Part shown: positions 29,898-39,016 of the stretch, piece after piece
Layout: every line of letters begins with the position of its first letter
Numbering within the stretch: the stretch's first letter is position 1
The notes under the pieces: generated by a model
What the model was told of the DNA's origin: nothing
What the model saw: the letters and a program-made list of their open reading frames with translations, nothing else
The model's database searches: none
Origin: Anoxybacillus tengchongensis
Lineage (GTDB): Bacteria > Bacillota > Bacilli > Bacillales > Anoxybacillaceae
Assembly: GCF_014201585.1 (NCBI RefSeq)
Contig: NZ_JACHES010000008.1
Location: forward strand, 81,143-145,142
Length of the DNA stretch: 64,000 bases
Direction of reading: 5' to 3'
Made by a program: the position numbers and the translations under genes

Positions 29898-30413
29898 ATT
29901 AGCAAAGATTTTATTATTAATGAAAACATTCGGGCACGTGAAGTTCGTTTAGTCGATCCAAATGGCGAGCAGCTTGGGATTAAGACGAAACAAGAAGCGT
30001 TAGAAATTGCGGCGCGTTTAAACTTGGACTTAGTGATGGTTGCACCAAATGCGAAACCGCCGGTATGTCGCATTATGGATTATGGCAAGTTCCGCTTTGA
30101 GCAACAAAAGAAAGAAAAAGAAGCGCGCAAAAAGCAAAAAGTAATCAACGTGAAAGAAATTCGTTTAAGCCCAACGATCGAAGAACATGACTTCAACACA
30201 AAATTGCGCAACGCGCGGAAGTTCCTTGAAAAAGGAGATAAAGTAAAGGCGACGATTCGTTTTAAAGGACGCGCGATTACGCATAAAGAAATTGGTCAGC
30301 GCGTGCTTGACCGATTTGCTGAAGCGTGCGCGGATATTGGTACGGTTGAGACGGCACCAAAAATGGATGGCCGCAGCATGTTTTTAGTGCTAGCACCGAA
30401 AAACGACAAATAA
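29898..30413 (+). CDS. infC: Translation initiation factor IF-3, ATT start
   Basis: IF-3 keeps ribosomal subunits apart and checks the initiator codon. The 171-residue protein starts at the rare codon ATT (29898), six bases after GGAGGTGG. A longer frame from TTG 29871 adds nine residues with no support, and the expected family start [18 protein letters not shown] coincides with the ATT. IF-3 genes of E. coli and Bacillus keep such weak starts because IF-3 discriminates against them, giving autoregulation. The N domain (about 1-75), the lysine-rich linker and the C domain are all present. Confidence 0.96.
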   Translation: MSKDFIINENIRAREVRLVDPNGEQLGIKTKQEALEIAARLNLDLVMVAPNAKPPVCRIMDYGKFRFEQQKKEKEARKKQKVINVKEIRLSPTIEEHDFNTKLRNARKFLEKGDKVKATIRFKGRAITHKEIGQRVLDRFAEACADIGTVETAPKMDGRSMFLVLAPKNDK

Positions 30414-30432
30414 CAAAAGGGAGGAACACCTT

Positions 30433-30633
30433 ATGCCAAAAATGAAAACTCACAAAGGCTCAGCGAAGCGTTTCAAAAAGACAGGAACAGGTCAATTAAA
30501 ACGTTCACACGCATTCACTAGCCACTTATTCGCAAACAAAACACAAAAACAAAAACGTAAACTTCGTAAAGCAACACTTGTATCAAAAGGCGATTTCAAA
30601 CGTATTCGTCAATTGTTAGATAACGTAAAATAA
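30433..30633 (+). CDS. rpmI: Ribosomal protein bL35
   Basis: Small basic protein (66 residues) of the large ribosomal subunit. It begins [19 protein letters not shown] after the initiator Met, the universal L35 signature. Ribosome site GGGAGGAAC precedes ATG 30433. It lies between infC and rplT in the conserved three-gene operon. Confidence 0.98.
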   Translation: MPKMKTHKGSAKRFKKTGTGQLKRSHAFTSHLFANKTQKQKRKLRKATLVSKGDFKRIRQLLDNVK

Positions 30634-30651
30634 TTTTAGGAGGGAAATGTT

Positions 30652-31011
30652 ATGCCACGTGTAAAAGGCGGTACAGTCACACGCAGACGTCGTAAAAAAA
30701 TTCTTAAACTTGCAAAAGGATATTTCGGTTCGAAACATCGTTTATATAAAGTAGCAAACCAACAAGTCATGAAATCGTTAATGTACGCGTATCGCGACCG
30801 TCGCCAACGCAAACGCGACTTCCGTAAACTTTGGATTACGCGCATTAACGCAGCAGCGCGCATGAACGGTCTTTCTTATAGCCGTTTAATGCACGGATTA
30901 AAACTTGCAGGAATTGAAGTAAACCGCAAAATGCTTGCTGATTTAGCGGTAAACGATGCTGCGGCATTCACACAACTTGCAAACATCGCAAAAGAAAACT
31001 TAAACAAGTAA
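30652..31011 (+). CDS. rplT: Ribosomal protein bL20
   Basis: Large-subunit assembly protein (119 residues) and the known repressor of this operon in Bacillus through binding of the infC leader. The basic N-terminal extension ([20 protein letters not shown]) threads into 23S rRNA; the globular C-terminal half (about 60-118) contains [17 protein letters not shown]. Ribosome site AGGAGG precedes ATG 30652. Confidence 0.98.
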   Translation: MPRVKGGTVTRRRRKKILKLAKGYFGSKHRLYKVANQQVMKSLMYAYRDRRQRKRDFRKLWITRINAAARMNGLSYSRLMHGLKLAGIEVNRKMLADLAVNDAAAFTQLANIAKENLNK

Positions 31012-31018
31012 TAAAAGA

Positions 31019-31054
31019 AATGGCCATTCTCCCTTGAGGGGATGGTCATTTTTT
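31019..31054 (+). terminator. Intrinsic terminator after rplT
   Basis: AATGGCCAT paired with ATGGTCATT, with an inner CCC/GGG stem and following T run. Confidence 0.75.
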
Positions 31055-31071
31055 ATAAGAGGGGGAGAAAA

Positions 31072-31560
31072 ATGAATTTACAAACATTATTTTCTATGCA
31101 ACGACAATTAGATGAGCGAATTGAGACAGAACGAGGATTGAGCGGTGAACGTTTAATTGAACGTAAGTTGTTAGCTCTTCTTGTTGAAATTGGAGAACTC
31201 GCGAATGAAACGCGCTGTTTTAAATTTTGGAGCTCAAAGCCGAAAGCGGCGGACGAAACGATTTTAGAGGAATATGTAGACGGTCTTCATTTTATTTTAT
31301 CGCTTGGACTAGATCTTTCTTTTGATAAGCATATCGAATGGCCGAACGTGCAAGAAAGCGAACGGCTTGTTGAGCAGTTTTTACACGTATTTGAAGCGAT
31401 TCATACGTTTCGGATGAAGTTAGACGCAGAGGCATATAACGAATTAGTATATGTGTACGCCAAGCTCGGTCATGCGCTACAGTTTACTGCTGAACAAATC
31501 GAACGAGCGTATGTCGCGAAAAACGAAGTAAATCATGAGCGACAAAGTCACAATTATTAA
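31072..31560 (+). CDS. Dimeric dUTPase-like protein (all-alpha NTP pyrophosphatase)
   Basis: A 162-residue all-helical protein resembling the dimeric dUTP diphosphatases, which remove dUTP and supply dUMP. The metal-binding pattern E-x2-E ... E-x2-D is visible in LLVEIGELANETRCFKFW and LEEYVDGLHFIL (about residues 39-80). ATG 31072 behind AGAGGGGGAG is the start; the frame upstream to 31042 runs through the rplT terminator. Located between rplT and ysdC. Substrate specificity within the superfamily (dUTP against other nucleotides) is not proven by sequence. Confidence 0.8.
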   Translation: MNLQTLFSMQRQLDERIETERGLSGERLIERKLLALLVEIGELANETRCFKFWSSKPKAADETILEEYVDGLHFILSLGLDLSFDKHIEWPNVQESERLVEQFLHVFEAIHTFRMKLDAEAYNELVYVYAKLGHALQFTAEQIERAYVAKNEVNHERQSHNY

Positions 31561-31615
31561 CAACTGTCAAAATGTTTAGTATAATGAATAGCGTACATAG
31601 AGAGGAGTGACATAC

Positions 31616-32701
31616 GTGAAGAAATTAGATGAAACGTTAACGATGTTGAAAGCGTTAACGGATGCGAAAGGTGTTCCAGGGAACGAACGAGAAGTGCGCG
31701 AAGTAATGAAGTCGTACATCGCTCCGTATGCTGATGAAGTGACAACGGATCGTCTTGGTAGCTTAATTGCGAAAAAAGTAGGAAAAGAAAATGGGCCGAA
31801 AGTCATGATTGCTGGCCATTTAGATGAAGTAGGTTTTATGGTGACGCAAATCGATGAAAAAGGCTTCATTCGCTTCCAACCGCTCGGAGGCTGGTGGGGG
31901 CAAGTGATGCTTGCTCAGCGAGTGACAATTGTAACGAAAAAAGGCGACATTACAGGCGTCATCGGTTCAAAACCGCCGCATATTTTACCTGCTGAAGCAA
32001 GAAGAAAGCCTGTTGAAATAAAAGATATGTTTATTGACATCGGGGCTTCTAGCCGTGACGAAGCGATCGAATGGGGCGTGCGCCCGGGCGATGCAATCGT
32101 TCCGTATTTTGAATTTACGGTGATGAACAATGAAAAAATGTTGCTTGCGAAAGCATGGGATAACCGCATCGGTTGCGCAGTTGCTATTGATGTGTTGAAA
32201 CAATTAAAAGATGTTGAGCATCCAAACGTCGTATACGGTGTTGGAACAGTGCAAGAAGAAGTAGGCTTGCGCGGGGCTCGAACATCTGCTTTTGCGATTG
32301 AACCAGATATTGCGTTTGCGGTAGATGTCGGCATCGCTGGTGACACACCAGGTGTATCCGAAAAAGATGCCATGGGGAAACTCGGCGGCGGGCCGCATAT
32401 TGTTTTATACGATGCAACGCTTGTTTCTCATAAAGGATTGCGTGAATTTGTCATTAGCGTAGCAGAAGAAATGAACATTCCATACCGTTTTGACGCAATG
32501 CCAGGTGGCGGAACAGACGCAGGTGCGATCCATATGACGATGCGCGGTGTTCCGGCGTTAACGATCTCTATCCCAACGCGCTACATTCACTCCCATGCGG
32601 CACTTCTTCATCGTGATGACTACGAACAAACGGTAAAACTATTAGTCGAAGTTATTAAACGACTTGATGAAGATAAAGTGAAAGAAATTACGTTTGATTA
32701 A
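31616..32701 (+). CDS. ysdC: M42 family metallo-aminopeptidase YsdC
   Basis: Cytosolic dinuclear-metal aminopeptidase of the M42 family, forming large tetrahedral assemblies that trim peptides. The 361 residues contain the metal-ligand motifs [11 protein letters not shown] (about 63-73), [18 protein letters not shown] (catalytic and ligand glutamates, about 205-215), DVGIAGD and the late IHSHAA. GTG 31616 is preferred over GTG 31607, which directly abuts AGAGGAG. Ends at a terminator; downstream the gene order departs from core and enters the galactose island. Confidence 0.9.
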   Translation: MKKLDETLTMLKALTDAKGVPGNEREVREVMKSYIAPYADEVTTDRLGSLIAKKVGKENGPKVMIAGHLDEVGFMVTQIDEKGFIRFQPLGGWWGQVMLAQRVTIVTKKGDITGVIGSKPPHILPAEARRKPVEIKDMFIDIGASSRDEAIEWGVRPGDAIVPYFEFTVMNNEKMLLAKAWDNRIGCAVAIDVLKQLKDVEHPNVVYGVGTVQEEVGLRGARTSAFAIEPDIAFAVDVGIAGDTPGVSEKDAMGKLGGGPHIVLYDATLVSHKGLREFVISVAEEMNIPYRFDAMPGGGTDAGAIHMTMRGVPALTISIPTRYIHSHAALLHRDDYEQTVKLLVEVIKRLDEDKVKEITFD

Positions 32702-32702
32702 C

Positions 32703-32734
32703 AAAAAGCCGACTCGAATAGGGTCGGTTTTTTG
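32703..32734 (+). terminator. Intrinsic terminator after ysdC
   Basis: CCGAC / GTCGG core stem extended by A-T pairs, 9-base loop, T6 tail. Confidence 0.85.
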
Positions 32735-32828
32735 TTGTTCTAATACTAGGTGAAAGTATGTATAAACGCCCAATACATTTAGACAAAAAGTTCATGTATT
32801 GGAAAAATAGAAATATTTAAAAAAACAT

Positions 32829-32857
32829 TTGATAATATATTTGTTTTTTGTTATATT
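32829..32857 (+). promoter_or_regulatory. Sigma-A promoter of mglBAC
   Basis: TTGATA, 17 bases, TATATT. The -10 hexamer overlaps the left end of a 25-base palindrome, so a repressor bound there would block transcription. Confidence 0.7.
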
Positions 32858-32888
32858 TTACTTAAATATTAAGTAAAATTAACTAAAA
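32855..32888. promoter_or_regulatory. Operator palindrome of mglBAC (candidate GalR/LacI-family site)
   Basis: ATTTTACTTA - AATAT - TAAGTAAAAT is a perfect palindrome over the -10 and transcription start. It is followed by AAAATTAACTAAAA (32875-32888), a 14-base string that recurs exactly in the galK promoter region at 36803-36816. The local LacI-family regulator (42511-43530) is the likely ligand; this is inference. Confidence 0.6.
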
Positions 32889-32957
32889 AGAAGGGCGGTG
32901 ATATTGCAATAGCTGGGGATATTGTTTCCAAGATGAGTAGATTTTTTCACTTATTTA

Positions 32958-32971
32958 TGAAAGGGTTTACA
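32958..32971. promoter_or_regulatory. cre site for CcpA before mglB
   Basis: TGAAAGGGTTTACA matches the catabolite-responsive consensus TGWAANCGNTNWCA at all but one position. It lies downstream of the promoter and 27 bases before mglB, where bound CcpA would act as a roadblock when better sugars are present. Confidence 0.6.
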
Positions 32972-32997
32972 TAAAGAAAAAAGGGGGAACTAAAGTC

Positions 32998-34050
32998 ATG
33001 TTTAAAGGAAAAAAAGGTTTAGCATTATCTTTAATAGTGGCATCTAGCATTTTCATGGCAACAGGATGTAACAATAACACAAGTGGTGGGGATAGTAAAG
33101 ATGATTCTCTACCGATGGTTGGTGCTACAATTTATAAATTTGATGATAACTTTATGTCTTATGTACGTCGTTCTATGGAAGAGACAGCAAAAGGAAAAAT
33201 TAATCTTATGCTAAACGATTCCCAAAACGATCAGTCAAAACAAATTGAGCAAATTGATACGTTAATAGCAAAAGGAGCAAAAGCGTTAGCTATTAACCTC
33301 GTAGATCCGAAGGCTGCTCAAACAGTTATTGATAAAGCTAAGGCAAAAAATATTCCGGTTATCTTTTTTAACAAAGAGCCAGATGCAAGTGTGTTAGCTA
33401 GCTATGATAAAGCGTATTATGTAGGAACGAACTCAGCAGAGTCGGGTATTATTCAAGGTGAATTAATTGCAAAGGCATGGGAAGCTAACAAAGATAAATA
33501 CGATAAGAACAAAGATGGAAAAATTCAATACGTATTATTAAAAGGAGAACCGGGACATCCAGACGCTGAGGCACGAACAAAATATTCTGTTGAAACTGTT
33601 AAAGAAAAAGGTATTGAAGTTGAAGAATTAGCAATGGACACTGCTATGTGGGATGCAACGAAAGCGACTGAGAAAATGGATGCGTGGATCTCAAAATTTA
33701 ATGACAAAATTGAATTTGTTATTTGTAATAATGATGCGATGGCACTTGGTGCAATTGCTTCTCTTGAAAAAGCTGGATATTTCAACGGGGATAAATTTAT
33801 TCCGGTCGTCGGTGTTGATGCAATTCCAGAGGCTCTTGAGATGATTGAAAAAGGAAAAATGATTGGCACGGTATTGAACGATGCGAAAAACCAAGGAAAA
33901 GCAACGATTGAGCTTGCAACAAACGCTGCAAATGGTAAAGATGTTTTAGAAGGAACTGAATGGAAATTAGATGAAACGAAGGCTGTTCGAGTTCCTTATG
34001 TCGCAATAACTAAAGAAAATATCCAAGTAGGTAAGGATTCTTACAAATAA
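32998..34050 (+). CDS. mglB: Galactose/methyl-galactoside ABC transporter substrate-binding lipoprotein
   Basis: Extracytoplasmic sugar receptor of an Mgl-type importer. The 350-residue precursor has a basic start, a hydrophobic stretch and a lipobox ending at C24 (FMATGC), so it is lipid-anchored outside the membrane. The mature part is a periplasmic-binding-protein type 1 fold ([20 protein letters not shown] near the start; [16 protein letters not shown] about residues 244-259). A Ca-loop-like segment [10 protein letters not shown] (about 168-177) resembles the calcium site of E. coli MglB. More AT-rich than the core genes. Start ATG 32998 follows AAAGGGGGAAC. Confidence 0.9.
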   Translation: MFKGKKGLALSLIVASSIFMATGCNNNTSGGDSKDDSLPMVGATIYKFDDNFMSYVRRSMEETAKGKINLMLNDSQNDQSKQIEQIDTLIAKGAKALAINLVDPKAAQTVIDKAKAKNIPVIFFNKEPDASVLASYDKAYYVGTNSAESGIIQGELIAKAWEANKDKYDKNKDGKIQYVLLKGEPGHPDAEARTKYSVETVKEKGIEVEELAMDTAMWDATKATEKMDAWISKFNDKIEFVICNNDAMALGAIASLEKAGYFNGDKFIPVVGVDAIPEALEMIEKGKMIGTVLNDAKNQGKATIELATNAANGKDVLEGTEWKLDETKAVRVPYVAITKENIQVGKDSYK

Positions 34051-34069
34051 GTAGATATTGAAAGAAGGT

Positions 34070-34114
34070 AGCGCCTTAGTGCAACCGGATATATGGTGGC
34101 TAGGGCGCTTTCTC
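34070..34114 (+). promoter_or_regulatory. Intercistronic hairpin between mglB and mglA
   Basis: AGCGCCTTAG (34070-34079) pairs with CTAGGGCGCT (34100-34109) over ten bases, with an inner ACC/GGT pairing. The tail TTCTC is too short for efficient termination. Such hairpins often protect the upstream mRNA, giving more binding protein than permease. Confidence 0.6.
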
Positions 34115-34168
34115 AATAGAGATTTAAAACAGCCCCTTTTTAATAAGGTTTATGTAGGAGGGTTAATT

Positions 34169-35677
34169 ATGTCGTCGGCATCTAGCGCTAGTTACATACT
34201 AGAAATGAAAAACGTAACAAAGAGATTTCCGGGAGTAGTTGCTTTGCAAAATGTTACATTAAAAGTTAAGCCAGGAACTGTTCATGCATTAATGGGAGAA
34301 AACGGGGCAGGTAAATCTACTCTAATGAAATGTTTATTTGGGATTTATTCGATGGATGAAGGTCAAATTTTATTAGATGGGAAAGAAGTGAAATTTGAAA
34401 ATTCGAAGCAGGCGCTAGAAAATGGAGTTTCGATGGTACATCAAGAACTTAACCAAGTTCGCCAACGAAGTGTTATGGATAACATCTGGCTGGGGCGCTA
34501 TCCGAAAAAAGGTGTTCTGATAGATGAAAAGAAAATGTATGAAGATACTTTAGAGATTTTTAAAGGATTAGATATTCATATTGATCCTCGTAGAAAAGTT
34601 AGTACTCTATCTGTTTCTGAAATGCAGATGGTAGAGATCGCAAAAGCGGTTTCTTATCAGTCAAAAGTGATTGTGATGGACGAGCCAACTTCTTCTCTGA
34701 CTGAAAAAGAGGTAGAGCATTTATTTAAAATCATTGGAAAGTTAAAGCAGGAAAATATAAGTATTATTTATATATCACACAAGATGGAAGAAATTTTAAA
34801 AATATCTGATGAAGTGACGATTATGCGTGATGGTCAATATATCACAACGAAGAGCGCAAAGGAACTAACAACAGATGAGATAATTAGGCTCATGGTAGGA
34901 AGAGAATTATCGCAACGCTTTCCTCCGAAAACAAATAAACCAGGAGATGTCATTCTAAGAGTAAAGGATTTGACTGCTGAAACCCAACCGTCTTTTTCTA
35001 ATGTCAGCTTTGAATTAAGAAAAGGTGAGATTTTGGGTGTTGCCGGATTAGTAGGTTCAAAGCGCACAGAATTACTCGAATCATTATTTGGACTGAGGGC
35101 TATTCGATCTGGAACAATCGAGATTCACGGGCGGACTATTAATAATAAATCACCACAAGAGGCAATTGAAAACGGATTCGCACTTGTAACAGAGGAAAGA
35201 AGAACAACGGGGATATTTCCTGATCTAAGTGTTAGATTTAATTCTATCATTTCGAATTTACGGAAATATAAAACAAAATGGTTATTTGTATCTGATAGTG
35301 AAATGCATAACGATACAAAATGGGTTATTGATTCAATGAAAGTAAAGACTCCTTCGCAAAAAACACCAATTCGAAGCTTATCAGGTGGAAATCAACAAAA
35401 AGTCATTATTGGCAGATGGCTACTCACCAAACCAGACATTTTATTATTAGATGAACCGACACGTGGTATTGATGTAGGAGCTAAATTTGAAATTTATCAG
35501 TTAATTAATGAACTAGCTAAAGAAGGAAAAGGTATTATTATGGTTTCTTCAGAAATGCCTGAGTTATTAGGGGTTACTGATAGAATTTTAGTGATGAGTA
35601 ATGGGAAAGTTGCAGGGATTGTTGATACTGCTAAAACTTCTCAAGAAGAAATCATGCGATTATCAGCATTGTATTAG
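34169..35677 (+). CDS. mglA: Galactose/methyl-galactoside ABC transporter ATP-binding protein
   Basis: A 502-residue double ATPase powering the Mgl importer. The first nucleotide-binding half (about 10-240) has Walker [10 protein letters not shown], a degenerate signature (LSVSEMQM) and Walker [11 protein letters not shown]. The second half (about 255-500) has the altered Walker A usual for the sugar importers (GLVGSKRTE), signature LSGGNQQK and [11 protein letters not shown]. Start ATG 34169 follows AGGAGGG; the longer frame from 34058 covers the intercistronic hairpin and is not coding. mglC follows after 12 bases. Confidence 0.94.
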   Translation: MSSASSASYILEMKNVTKRFPGVVALQNVTLKVKPGTVHALMGENGAGKSTLMKCLFGIYSMDEGQILLDGKEVKFENSKQALENGVSMVHQELNQVRQRSVMDNIWLGRYPKKGVLIDEKKMYEDTLEIFKGLDIHIDPRRKVSTLSVSEMQMVEIAKAVSYQSKVIVMDEPTSSLTEKEVEHLFKIIGKLKQENISIIYISHKMEEILKISDEVTIMRDGQYITTKSAKELTTDEIIRLMVGRELSQRFPPKTNKPGDVILRVKDLTAETQPSFSNVSFELRKGEILGVAGLVGSKRTELLESLFGLRAIRSGTIEIHGRTINNKSPQEAIENGFALVTEERRTTGIFPDLSVRFNSIISNLRKYKTKWLFVSDSEMHNDTKWVIDSMKVKTPSQKTPIRSLSGGNQQKVIIGRWLLTKPDILLLDEPTRGIDVGAKFEIYQLINELAKEGKGIIMVSSEMPELLGVTDRILVMSNGKVAGIVDTAKTSQEEIMRLSALY

Positions 35678-35689
35678 GAGGATGAGGAG

Positions 35690-36709
35690 ATGACTCAAGA
35701 TATAAAAAACTCAGCCGTTATAAAGTGGTTTGTCGATAATGTTATATACGTAGTTTTAGTACTTCTTGTGGCAGGAATTGTTGTTATATCTCCTGACTTT
35801 TTATCGATTACGAACTTAATTAACATACTAAGTCAGTCATCATCACGGATCATTATTGCACTTGGCGTGGCGGGAATTTTAATTACTGCCGGTACAGATT
35901 TGTCGGCAGGAAGAATGGTTGGACTTGCAGCAGTAATTTCTGCTTCTCTTCTACAAGCACCAGATTATGCATATAAAATGTACCCTAATTTACCTGAATT
36001 GCCTTTATTTATACCTATTTTAATTGCTATGATAGCAACAGGGGTGTTAGGTGCGTTAAATGGTATTATCGTATCAAAATTTCATGTTCCGCCTTTTATT
36101 GCTACGTTAGGGATGATGATCGGGGTGTATGGAATCACGTCTATTTATTTTGATCGTCCGCCTTATGGAGCCCAACCGATTGGTGGATTAAGTGAAAGTT
36201 TTATCAAATTTGCGCAAAGAGGCATCCCTGTTGGTCAATATGAAGTTCCTTACCTTATTATTTATGCAGTAGTTGTATCCATTATTATATGGGTTATTTG
36301 GAATAAAACAGAGTTAGGGAAAAATATGTATGCAATCGGTGGTAATCCAGAGGCTGCCAAAGTTTCAGGAGTAAATGTGACGAAAAACCTTATTATTATT
36401 TATACAATTGCAGGAATTCTTTATGGTTTTTCTGGAACATTAGAAGCTGGACGAGTAGGTAGTGCTACAAATAATACTGGAAATATGTACGAATTAGATG
36501 CAATCGCAGCTTGTGTAGTGGGAGGAGTTTCACTATCTGGGGGTATCGGGACCGTTTCGGGTGTAATAGCGGGAGTTTTAATTTTTCAAATTATTAACTA
36601 CGGTTTGGCCTTTCTTGGGGTAAGTCCATATATCCAATTTATTGTGAAAGGTTTAATAATCATTTTAGCTGTAGCATTTGATATGCGTAAGCACGCTAAG
36701 AAGAAATAA
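35690..36709 (+). CDS. mglC: Galactose/methyl-galactoside ABC transporter permease
   Basis: Membrane channel subunit of the Mgl importer, 339 residues with eight to ten hydrophobic segments. Family marks include GVAGILITAGTDLSAGRMVGLAAV (the D-L-S-x-G block near residues 58-80) and GVNVTKNLIIIYTIAG together with GGVSLSGGIGTVSGV near the C-terminus (about 285-299). Ribosome site AGGAGGATGAGGAG precedes ATG 35690. Ends before a terminator, so mglBAC is its own transcription unit separate from galKET. Confidence 0.94.
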   Translation: MTQDIKNSAVIKWFVDNVIYVVLVLLVAGIVVISPDFLSITNLINILSQSSSRIIIALGVAGILITAGTDLSAGRMVGLAAVISASLLQAPDYAYKMYPNLPELPLFIPILIAMIATGVLGALNGIIVSKFHVPPFIATLGMMIGVYGITSIYFDRPPYGAQPIGGLSESFIKFAQRGIPVGQYEVPYLIIYAVVVSIIIWVIWNKTELGKNMYAIGGNPEAAKVSGVNVTKNLIIIYTIAGILYGFSGTLEAGRVGSATNNTGNMYELDAIAACVVGGVSLSGGIGTVSGVIAGVLIFQIINYGLAFLGVSPYIQFIVKGLIIILAVAFDMRKHAKKK

Positions 36710-36721
36710 TATGGTGAAAAA

Positions 36722-36738
36722 GTAAGGTGTCTCAGTTA
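36722..36738 (+). terminator. Intrinsic terminator after mglC (extends to about 36758 with T-rich tail)
   Basis: The stem starts here: GTG-T-CTCAGT at 36727-36736 pairs with ACTGAG-G-CAC at 36742-36751 around TATAC, followed by TTTTATT. Confidence 0.8.
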
Positions 36739-36789
36739 TACACTGAGGCACTTTTATTGTACAAGTAAAACGAATTGAAAGAAAAACAC

Positions 36790-36817
36790 TTGTTTTTACT
36801 AAAAAATTAACTAAAAT
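36790..36817 (+). promoter_or_regulatory. galK operon promoter overlapped by a GalR-like operator
   Basis: TTGTTT, 16 bases, TAAAAT forms a plausible promoter. Between and over the hexamers lie TTTTACTAA (36794-36802) and TTAACTAAAA (36807-36816), an imperfect inverted repeat. The AAAATTAACTAAAA string is identical to that at the mglB operator, suggesting one regulator controls both units. Confidence 0.55.
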
Positions 36818-36851
36818 ATTTACTATAAAGGTATTTTAGGGAGTGAGAGTA

Positions 36852-38033
36852 ATGGATAATGATTTAATAATGGATTTCATTAATCTTTTTGGCGATAACG
36901 ATAAAAAACTCTACACCTTCTTCGCCCCAGGTCGTGTGAATTTGATTGGTGAACATACAGATTATAACGGGGGATATGTGTTACCTTGTTCATTGCATAT
37001 CGGAACGTATGCAGTTGCTCGGTTAAATGATGATGGGATTATTCGGCTCTATTCTAAAAACTTTCATGAAGATGGAATTGTCTCTGTGACAAAAGACGAA
37101 CTGGCATATGACGAGCGCCATGGATGGGCGAATTATCCGAAAGGGATTATCCAAGCACTTATGCCGAAAGGTGCACAAAATGGGATTGACGTCCTATACT
37201 ATGGCAACATTCCAAACGGGGCGGGGTTGTCTTCGTCTGCGTCGATTGAGCTTGTTACTGCCGTCATGTTGAACCATTTGTTTCAACTAAACATCGAGAT
37301 GTTGGAATTAGTGAAAACGAGTCAACAAGTAGAAAACGAATATATCGGTGTCAATTGCGGCATTATGGATCAATTTGCGGTTGGAATGGGGAAAGCAGGG
37401 CATGCGTTACTACTCGATTGCCAAACGCTTCAATACGAATATTTGCCACTTTCTTTAGAAGATTATTCGATTGTGATTGCCAATACGAATAAAAAGCGCG
37501 GCTTAGCTGACTCAGCATATAACGAGCGACGCGCAACATGTGAACAGGCGCTTGCAAAATTAAAGAACTATGTACGTATCCATTCACTCGGGGATTTAAC
37601 GATTGAGCAGTTTCACAAATATGTGCACGTTCTGTCACCGCTAGAACAAAAACGAGTGCGGCATGTTGTTTCGGAAAATGAACGGACGAAGCAAGCGGCT
37701 TTGGCTTTACGACAAGGAGATTTGCATACATTTGGACAATTGATGCGCCAATCACATGAATCGTTGCGTGATGATTATGAAGTGACAGGAAAAGAACTAG
37801 ATACGCTCGTTGAAACGGCATGGAAACATGAAGGTACAATAGGAGCACGTATGACGGGGGCAGGCTTTGGTGGTTGTACTGTAAATATTGTAAAGGACGA
37901 TCATATCCCATCATTTATTGAGGAAGTTGGTCGAATGTATGAAATGGAGATCGGCTATGCCCCGAGTTTTTACGTAGCGAAAATAGGTGATGGAGCAAAA
38001 CGGCTTAAAAAAGAAGGAGAGGACATGCAATGA
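36852..38033 (+). CDS. galK: Galactokinase
   Basis: First Leloir-pathway enzyme, phosphorylating galactose to galactose 1-phosphate. The 393 residues show the galactokinase signature GRVNLIGEHTDYNGGYVLP (about 27-45), the ATP-binding PNGAGLSSSASIE (about 119-131) and the third GHMP motif MTGAGFGGCTVN (about 334-345). ATG 36852 lies eight bases after GGGAG and is preferred over GTG 36843, which overlaps it. First gene of galK-galE-galT-GH42-regulator; galE overlaps its stop by four bases. Confidence 0.97.
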   Translation: MDNDLIMDFINLFGDNDKKLYTFFAPGRVNLIGEHTDYNGGYVLPCSLHIGTYAVARLNDDGIIRLYSKNFHEDGIVSVTKDELAYDERHGWANYPKGIIQALMPKGAQNGIDVLYYGNIPNGAGLSSSASIELVTAVMLNHLFQLNIEMLELVKTSQQVENEYIGVNCGIMDQFAVGMGKAGHALLLDCQTLQYEYLPLSLEDYSIVIANTNKKRGLADSAYNERRATCEQALAKLKNYVRIHSLGDLTIEQFHKYVHVLSPLEQKRVRHVVSENERTKQAALALRQGDLHTFGQLMRQSHESLRDDYEVTGKELDTLVETAWKHEGTIGARMTGAGFGGCTVNIVKDDHIPSFIEEVGRMYEMEIGYAPSFYVAKIGDGAKRLKKEGEDMQ

Positions 38034-39016
38034 TTCTTATTTGTGGGGGAGCAGGATATATTGGGAGTCATGCGGTATATCGTTTCATTGAAAAAGGAGA
38101 ACAAGTGGTTGTCGTTGACAATTTGCAAACAGGGCATCGAAAAGCTGTTCATCCAGATGCGCTTTTTTACGAGGGCGATATTCGTGATCGTCACTTTTTA
38201 AGCGACATATTTAAAAAGCATGAAATAGATACCGTGATTCATTTTGCAGCCAACTCGCTTGTTGGTGAAAGTGTGAAACAGCCGTTAGCTTATTACAATA
38301 ACAATGTTTATGGGACAGAAGTGTTGCTTGATGTGATGAATGAACATGGTGTAACACAAATTGTTTTCTCATCAACGGCCGCTGTATATGGAGAACCAAA
38401 ACAAATTCCTATTCAAGAGGAAGATGAGACAAATCCTGAAAGCCCATACGGTGAAACGAAACTAGCGATGGAAAAGATGATGAAATGGGTGAGCGTTGCA
38501 CACGGGATTCGTTATATTTCTTTACGATATTTTAATGTTGCTGGAGCGTACGGAACGATGATTGGCGAAGATCATCGTCCAGAAACACATTTAATTCCCC
38601 TTATTTTACAAGTACCGTTAGGAAAACGGGAAGAGATTCATATTTTTGGAGATGATTACGATACGCATGATGGCACGTGCATTCGTGACTACATTCATGT
38701 GTTAGATTTAGTAGATGCTCACATGTTAGCGGTACAAAAACTAAGAAATGGTGGAGAAAGTGACATATACAATTTAGGGAATGGTAATGGCTTTTCTGTG
38801 AAAGAAGTCGTCGAAGCGGCACGGCACGTCACAGGACATTCAATTCCTGCGAAAATCATATCGAGACGACCTGGAGATCCTGCGCGTTTAGTCGCTTCAT
38901 CGGAAAAAGCAAAACGTGAACTCGGGTGGAAACCGATATACACATCCATCGATGAAATCGTCGCTTCCGCGTGGGATTGGCATCAAGCGAATCCGAACGG
39001 ATATGAAGAGGTGTAA
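38030..39016 (+). CDS. galE: UDP-glucose 4-epimerase
   Basis: Interconverts UDP-galactose and UDP-glucose with bound NAD. The 328-residue extended short-chain dehydrogenase begins with the NAD-binding GGAGYIGSH (residues 5-13), and has FSSTAAVYGEP followed by the catalytic YGETKLAMEK (Y-x3-K, about residues 140-149). ATG 38030 overlaps the galK stop (ATGA), indicating translational coupling; galT begins immediately after its stop codon. Confidence 0.97.
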   Translation: MILICGGAGYIGSHAVYRFIEKGEQVVVVDNLQTGHRKAVHPDALFYEGDIRDRHFLSDIFKKHEIDTVIHFAANSLVGESVKQPLAYYNNNVYGTEVLLDVMNEHGVTQIVFSSTAAVYGEPKQIPIQEEDETNPESPYGETKLAMEKMMKWVSVAHGIRYISLRYFNVAGAYGTMIGEDHRPETHLIPLILQVPLGKREEIHIFGDDYDTHDGTCIRDYIHVLDLVDAHMLAVQKLRNGGESDIYNLGNGNGFSVKEVVEAARHVTGHSIPAKIISRRPGDPARLVASSEKAKRELGWKPIYTSIDEIVASAWDWHQANPNGYEEV

